The notes beneath the pieces were generated by a model. The model made no database searches, was not told the DNA's origin, and saw only the letters and a program-made list of their open reading frames with translations. DNA of 64,000 nucleotides from a virus: the IMG/VR virus record IMGVR_UViG_3300042197_004553, positions 1 through 64,000 of that record, one strand, 5' to 3'. The position numbers and the translations under genes were made by a program. Shown one piece after another: positions 60,259 through 64,000 of this stretch (positions are counted from its first letter, which is position 1; each line of letters opens with the position of its first letter).

Positions 60259-60338
60259 CAGTACGGGTGCGAAGACCACCCCAGTTCTTCCGCTTTTTTG
60301 CGGAAGTTCTCCAGCGTCTGCTGTGTCGCGTCGTTCAC
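60258..60338 (-). CDS. Mini-gene with GTG start (26 aa)
   Basis: AAAGGAGG, a near-perfect SD, sits 5 nt before GTG 60338. The product is MNDATQQTLENFRKKAEELGWSSHPY, one amphipathic helix. Its stop overlaps the next start (TGATG), so it may act as a translated leader for the MoxR/VWA operon or as a small effector. Confidence 0.7.
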   Translation of the reverse strand: MNDATQQTLENFRKKAEELGWSSHPY

Positions 60339-60566
60339 AAAAACCTCCTTTGCATAAAAGAGCCGGGGCGAAACGCCGCGCCGGCGGGGCCGCACAGATA
60401 AACGGCACCAATGAATATGCCCGTGTTTGCGGCAAAATTTAGACGACAAAACCTTTGCCCAAAAAGTTTTGAGCAGCGGTTTCGTAACACGTGTTCGCGA
60501 ATCGCGAAACGCGAAAGTGTTTGTCGCGTAAAGAGTTACGACGACTGTTCCACGTTCCAGAACGCG
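60339..60566. other. Intergenic gap (228 nt) upstream of the MoxR/VWA operon
   Basis: No gene is supported here. The minus strand shows TTCGCG-type inverted repeats (around 60502-60527, TTCGCGAATCGCGAA) and a GC-rich hairpin near 60364-60380 just before the SD of the mini-gene. It probably holds the terminator of the gene on the right and the promoter of the MoxR/VWA operon, but I cannot assign exact -10/-35 boxes. Confidence 0.5.
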
Positions 60567-61565
60567 CTAGTAGCGAATGCGGATGGCGTCGGTGTAGGCG
60601 CTGTACTTGTAATTCGAACTCACCTCGCCGTAGCAACTTTCGAGGTTAATGCTGGCTTTCGTGGCGCGCACCCACTCCCGATACGCCTGCCACCGCGCCT
60701 GCCCTGCCCGCTCGTAACTGGCTTCTTTGTTCTGGTCGTTGACCGCGACACCGCCAGCCGAATACTCCAATTGGTTGCGGCGAAATTGCTCGGCAACCAT
60801 CATAAATAAATTGGCACAAACGCCTTCAAGCCAGTGATATCGGAACGGAAAATTTTGTGTAGTGTAGGTCGGGCTCAGCGGCGGCGGAATTTCGTTCCAA
60901 TACTGCACCGGTCGGGCGATCGCTAGCGCGATCTCAGCGTCGTCAAACATCAAGTTTTCCAGCAGATAACTCTCCCCCGGCGCCGAATCGCGCAGGTGCA
61001 GTCGGACTTCCGCGATGCTGGGCGGTCCGCCGGGTCCGTTATTGCTCCCGGTATCGAATGTGCTCCGGTTGATGATCAAATAAAACGTGTTAGAAAATAT
61101 CACACAAGGCTGTGCGGCCGCCTCCGCCGGGATATTGACCAGCGCCATTTCCGCGTAGTAAACGCCCGGGACGCCGACCATGGCCTGCGTGAGCGCGGCT
61201 TCTACGGTGCCGTCGGCGGCGGTGACAACCGCTGCGTTGACCTGCGTGACCGGATTCTGGTTCCCCAGCGCAATCTGCTCTTTGAGCCGCAGCACGACTT
61301 TAAACAGTGCGGCGTTATTGCAGCCGGTCAGGCTCACCGGGACGCCGTCCTTGTCGTGCATCTGCCAGCGGATCGTGGCGCACTGGCCCTGCGTAATCGA
61401 GATTGCTCGCATCCGGGACAGGAGCGGCTGCCCGTTCTGCGCCGAAACGGGCGCGCTCAGCACGTTCTGACCCGCGCAGGGGACCGGGTTCAGGACTTGC
61501 GGCGTATTGCTGTTGTCGCAACAGGAGACCAGCGGGTGAGACGTTGGCGTGGCGATGACGGCCAT
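60567..61565 (-). CDS. Virion/neck protein (332 aa)
   Basis: The N-terminal 160 residues look like an Ig-like beta domain (ISITQGQCATIRWQMHDKDGVPVSLTGCNNAALFKVVLRLKEQ...VEAALTQAMVGVPGVYYAEMALVN). The second half is helical (SIAEVRLHLRDSAPGESYLLENLMFDDAEIALAIARPVQYWNEIPPP...WLEGVCANLFMMVAEQFRRNQLEYSAGG), resembling gp6/gp15-type connector proteins that sit under the portal. AAGGAG lies upstream of the ATG. The location after the capsid genes supports a head-completion role. Confidence 0.82.
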   Translation of the reverse strand: MAVIATPTSHPLVSCCDNSNTPQVLNPVPCAGQNVLSAPVSAQNGQPLLSRMRAISITQGQCATIRWQMHDKDGVPVSLTGCNNAALFKVVLRLKEQIALGNQNPVTQVNAAVVTAADGTVEAALTQAMVGVPGVYYAEMALVNIPAEAAAQPCVIFSNTFYLIINRSTFDTGSNNGPGGPPSIAEVRLHLRDSAPGESYLLENLMFDDAEIALAIARPVQYWNEIPPPLSPTYTTQNFPFRYHWLEGVCANLFMMVAEQFRRNQLEYSAGGVAVNDQNKEASYERAGQARWQAYREWVRATKASINLESCYGEVSSNYKYSAYTDAIRIRY

Positions 61566-61586
61566 AAGCGCGGCTCCTTTTTAACC

Positions 61587-61592
61587 AGTATA
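61587..61592 (-). promoter_or_regulatory. Candidate promoter (TATACT) upstream of the neck gene
   Basis: TTGTATACT is 22 nt upstream of ATG 61565 and just downstream of a long hairpin. It is the third structural-gene copy of this motif. The -35 is unclear. Confidence 0.38.
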
Positions 61593-61598
61593 CAAACA

Positions 61599-61631
61599 GA
61601 AAGGGCTGACCGTTAAACGGCCAGCCCTTTC
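61599..61631 (-). terminator. Intercistronic hairpin after the capsid genes
   Basis: GAAAGGGCTG-A-CCG pairs with CGG-C-CAGCCCTTTC with one mismatch and a 5-nt loop. It is symmetric enough to act on either strand; no U-run of four or more follows on the minus strand. It probably limits read-through or stabilises the capsid mRNA. Confidence 0.62.
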
Positions 61632-61655
61632 GCGTTTCAGCACGTCACAGTTGCG

Positions 61656-62078
61656 TCAGGTACCGGCAGGGCCAGTGGCCCCGGTGGCACCCGTGGCGCC
61701 CGTGGCGCCCGTGACACCCGTGGCGCCAGCGCTGACGGCAAAGCCGCCACCGCCCGCACCCTGCCACGACGGATTCGACGTGCCGACTTGGCTCGACGAA
61801 TTCATCGCCAGTTCCTTGGTCACGCTGCCCGTTTCGCTGAGCAGATAGACCGAAGGCGAACGAACAATATCCAACAGATTGTCCGTCAGCGCGCGTTCCA
61901 GCGCCTTGAACTTCCGCTGGCTGCGTTGCGCACCCAGTTTGGTCACAAGGTCGCCCGGAACGGTGTACGTGGCGTTGTCCGCCAGCGTTTTACCGTGCGC
62001 GCCCAGAAATCCAAACGTCATGGTTTTACCCGAGACGTTTTTTACAACAGTGTAAAGATCATCAGAAGTCGTGGGCAT
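61656..62078 (-). CDS. Small head protein with collagen-like tail (140 aa)
   Basis: MPTTSDDLYTVVKNVSGKTMTFGFLGAHGKTLADNATYTVPGDLVTKLGAQRSQRKFKALERALTDNLLDIVRSPSVYLL is a beta/helix domain common in capsid gene clusters (small head or decoration-type). It is followed by a Gly-rich linker and a C-terminal GATGATGATGPAG collagen-like run. The stem suggests it projects as a trimer from the virion surface. Confidence 0.8.
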   Translation of the reverse strand: MPTTSDDLYTVVKNVSGKTMTFGFLGAHGKTLADNATYTVPGDLVTKLGAQRSQRKFKALERALTDNLLDIVRSPSVYLLSETGSVTKELAMNSSSQVGTSNPSWQGAGGGGFAVSAGATGVTGATGATGATGATGPAGT

Positions 62079-62089
62079 ATTTTACTCCG

Positions 62090-62479
62090 TTACTCTGCGG
62101 GTTGCATGGCCGCAGCAGCCGCGGCTTGCAGGGTCAGTACAGCATTCGCAATTTCGGGTTGGTCGGCGGCGAGAGCAGCCACGTGGTTAAACGTGGCCTG
62201 CTTCTCGTTTCCGCCGCCAATCCCTGCAGCCGCGAGCGCCGCATCCAGTTGCTGGTTCACAGCAGCCAGACCCGTATGGCGCGCCGCGGCGGTCTTTTCC
62301 TGTTCCGCCGTATAGAGCACGTGCAACTTCTGCGCAGCAGCCCACATTTCCGCGGCTTCACCTTCGGAACCGGGGACAACCCCCGCTCCAGCCAGTTTTT
62401 CGAAGAAATAGGGGGCGGCCAGTTGCGACACAACGGTGGCGTAAGCCTGTTCTGCCGCTTCTTTAACGGTATCAGCCAT
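62090..62479 (-). CDS. Hypothetical head-region protein (129 aa)
   Basis: MADTVKEAAEQAYATVVSQLAAPYFFEKLAGAGVVPGSEGEAAEMWAAAQKLHVLYTAEQEKTAAARHTGLAAVNQQLDAAL is Ala-rich and helical. It lies 25 nt after the capsid gene and 11 nt before the small head protein. It is probably a minor head or scaffold-related protein by location. No family is recognised. Confidence 0.8.
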   Translation of the reverse strand: MADTVKEAAEQAYATVVSQLAAPYFFEKLAGAGVVPGSEGEAAEMWAAAQKLHVLYTAEQEKTAAARHTGLAAVNQQLDAALAAAGIGGGNEKQATFNHVAALAADQPEIANAVLTLQAAAAAAMQPAE

Positions 62480-62504
62480 TGGTAGTGCTCCTTGTTATTA
62501 CGGC

Positions 62505-63431
62505 TCAGACAAACGTGACCTTGGCGAGACCGTTCGTGTGACCGAACGAGCCGCCTTGCGTGTTGTAGGCAAAGTACTCAAGCATGTAAGCCTCACGACG
62601 GATGTACATCGTGGTGGGCTCCAACTCGTAGTTCTTGCCGATGAACTTCGGCGAGGCGAACATGTACAACACATCGTTCGGCACGAGGTTCCGCTTGATC
62701 GTGACGATCCAGCGGCAGTTGAGGAAGTTGGTCTCCGCCCAACCGTTCTTGATGATCTCCTGCGAGAAGTCACCACCCATCTCGTCGCGACCAAACTTGA
62801 GGAGTTCCTTGATCGTGATGTTATTCACGAGGCAGGTCTCCACTTCGAAGTGGCTCGGAGTCGAGGGCATAACCTTCAGGGCGTCAACAATCGTCTCGCG
62901 CGTGATGCCGCCGCTGATCGTCACGTTCTGGGGCACGCCCGAAAGAACGTTGTTCGTATCAACAGTGCCCACCGCCGCGTCGAGCGCGTTGATGAACTTG
63001 GAGTCTTCCTCGGCCAGCATGTCCTTGATCATGTTGTCCGAAAGCACCTGACGGATGTCGATGACATACGTCCGGAGTTCGTCAACGTCCTTCACAGCGC
63101 GGGGCGACACGATCCGGTCAAACATGACGCGGTAGCGCGGGCCACGGATGTAGAAGTTGATCGGAAGTGTCGCAAACGGGAGCGACACAGCCGCCGGAGA
63201 ATCGGGCTCCTTGTCCACCACCTTGACCGGCTTGTCAGTGTCGACCTGACGATCCAGTTCATCGTTGGTGATGGTCAGCGGCGGCATAATCCGCCGGTAG
63301 AACCCGTCTTCACGCATCTTGGTGCGCGTGAAGTCGTTAACCGCATCGATGGCCTGCTTCTGCATGCCGGGGGTGTCGAGTTGCTCGAAGAGCGTTTCGT
63401 TGAGCAATTGGATTTCTTGCGGAGTGGGCAT
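62505..63431 (-). CDS. Major capsid protein (308 aa)
   Basis: The start at 63431 (MPTPQEIQLLNETLFEQLDTPGMQKQAIDAVNDFTRTKMREDGFYRRIMPPLTITNDELDRQVDTDKPVKVVDKEPDSPA) has GGAGG 8 nt upstream; a start five codons earlier would bury it. The HK97-like signature is present: an N-arm helix, RYRVMFDRIVSPRAVKDVDELRTYVIDIRQVLSDNMIKDMLAEEDSKFINALDAAVG (spine helix), and a C-terminal strand block (NDVLYMFASPKFIGKNYELEPTTMYIRREAYMLEYFAYNTQGG). It forms the icosahedral shell. Confidence 0.9.
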   Translation of the reverse strand: MPTPQEIQLLNETLFEQLDTPGMQKQAIDAVNDFTRTKMREDGFYRRIMPPLTITNDELDRQVDTDKPVKVVDKEPDSPAAVSLPFATLPINFYIRGPRYRVMFDRIVSPRAVKDVDELRTYVIDIRQVLSDNMIKDMLAEEDSKFINALDAAVGTVDTNNVLSGVPQNVTISGGITRETIVDALKVMPSTPSHFEVETCLVNNITIKELLKFGRDEMGGDFSQEIIKNGWAETNFLNCRWIVTIKRNLVPNDVLYMFASPKFIGKNYELEPTTMYIRREAYMLEYFAYNTQGGSFGHTNGLAKVTFV

Positions 63432-63461
63432 TGTAAGAACCTCCATGTTCTATGTAGTGAG

Positions 63462-63980
63462 TTAGGCGGACGCCGCTTGTACGCCATTCCAGTTGGACGC
63501 GCCCGGGAGATAAACGCTCCAGAACGACAGGGCTTGAATCCCGTTGTGATTCGAAACGGCCCCGCTAGACACAACACCGACCACTGGCGTGGTGAACTGA
63601 GTGACGCTGTAGTTCGTCAGACGGCCGTCCGTGCTGGCCGGCGTGCTGGCATCCGCCCGCGTGGCCGACAGCAGGTCGCCCGGCTGATAGGTATTCCCGG
63701 TGACGAATTCCGTCGTCGAAATTTCGTAACCGCCGGTCGCCACCAGCCCGGACATCTTGCCGGTCGGCGCAATCGCCCGGTGCATGAACTTACCGCCGGC
63801 GGTCGTGCCGGGGTTGCTCACGTCAGCGTCGGCGCTGCCGTTGAGCAAAAAGATCGCGGGGCACGTTTTGTGCGCGCCGGGAACGAACTCGCCACTTGTG
63901 TTCAAGTGGACCACTCGGCCCGCCACCACGTCAAAAGAGATGCTGCTCGCCAACTTGGCGCTGTAGTCGAGCGAAGCCAT
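63462..63980 (-). CDS. Capsid decoration/stabilising protein (172 aa)
   Basis: MASLDYSAKLASSISFDVVAGRVVHLNTSGEFVPGAHKTCPAIFLLNGSADADVSNPGTTAGGKFMHRAIAPTGKMSGLVATGGYEISTTEFVTGNTYQPGDLLSATRA is a beta-barrel of the lambda gpD-like decoration type found directly upstream of capsid genes. AAAGGG lies upstream of the ATG. Copies would trimerise on the capsid surface and secure it during packaging. Confidence 0.85.
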   Translation of the reverse strand: MASLDYSAKLASSISFDVVAGRVVHLNTSGEFVPGAHKTCPAIFLLNGSADADVSNPGTTAGGKFMHRAIAPTGKMSGLVATGGYEISTTEFVTGNTYQPGDLLSATRADASTPASTDGRLTNYSVTQFTTPVVGVVSSGAVSNHNGIQALSFWSVYLPGASNWNGVQAASA

Positions 63981-64000
63981 GTCGAACCAGCCCTTTTTAA

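Noticed and set aside
60339-60566. Possible tRNA in the gap before the MoxR operon
   Set aside because: The GC-rich hairpins do not form a cloverleaf with a 7-bp acceptor and T arm. Only the tRNA at 11071-11141 meets the criteria.

Overview
This window is part of the genome of a large tailed phage with a contractile tail (myovirus morphology). The evidence is a terminase large subunit, a major capsid protein with a decoration protein, a tail sheath and tube, a tape measure, and a baseplate J/gp6-like protein with a gp25-like partner. Genes are packed end to end with many TGATG, ATGA and TAATG stop/start overlaps, most have AGGAGG-type ribosome binding sites, and there is a tRNA gene. No integrase, host gene or ribosomal RNA is visible. 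The host cannot be fixed from the sequence. The GC-rich DNA and the Ycf35/DUF2997/Ycf46-type cassette, familiar from cyanobacteria and related environmental bacteria, point to an environmental bacterium.

Nearly all genes lie on the minus strand, so the right end is transcribed first. Right to left: decoration protein, major capsid protein and small head/neck proteins (64.0-60.6 kb); a MoxR-type AAA ATPase plus VWA protein pair with two small companions (60.3-57.6 kb); a roughly 650-nt gene-free, highly structured stretch that ends in a strong terminator (57.55-56.90 kb); neck/completion proteins, sheath and tube (56.9-51.0 kb); a gp5/VgrG-like spike, a putative tail-assembly chaperone pair and the tape measure (50.9-42.9 kb); baseplate genes and a sigma factor (42.8-33.6 kb); and an adhesin/fibre block (33.6-20.5 kb) containing five related cysteine-rich proteins, a giant cysteine-repeat/collagen fibre and a Big_1/collagen protein.

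The left 20 kb holds accessory and replication genes: CsrA, a primase-like protein, a DNA-repair-type protein, an extremely acidic protein, tRNA-Thr, the terminase (plus strand), a MazG-like nucleotide hydrolase, small membrane proteins and the Ycf35/DUF2997/Ycf46-like cassette. The Ycf46-like AAA ATPase gene is split exactly at its Walker B motif by a group I intron (1789-2597) that carries an HNH homing endonuclease.

Only three genes are on the plus strand (terL, a 389-aa protein and a 91-aa protein). Each starts on or directly beside the start codon of a minus-strand gene. The most novel candidates are the large structured RNA region, the intron-split AAA gene, the cysteine-repeat adhesin block and the head-to-head start-codon junctions.
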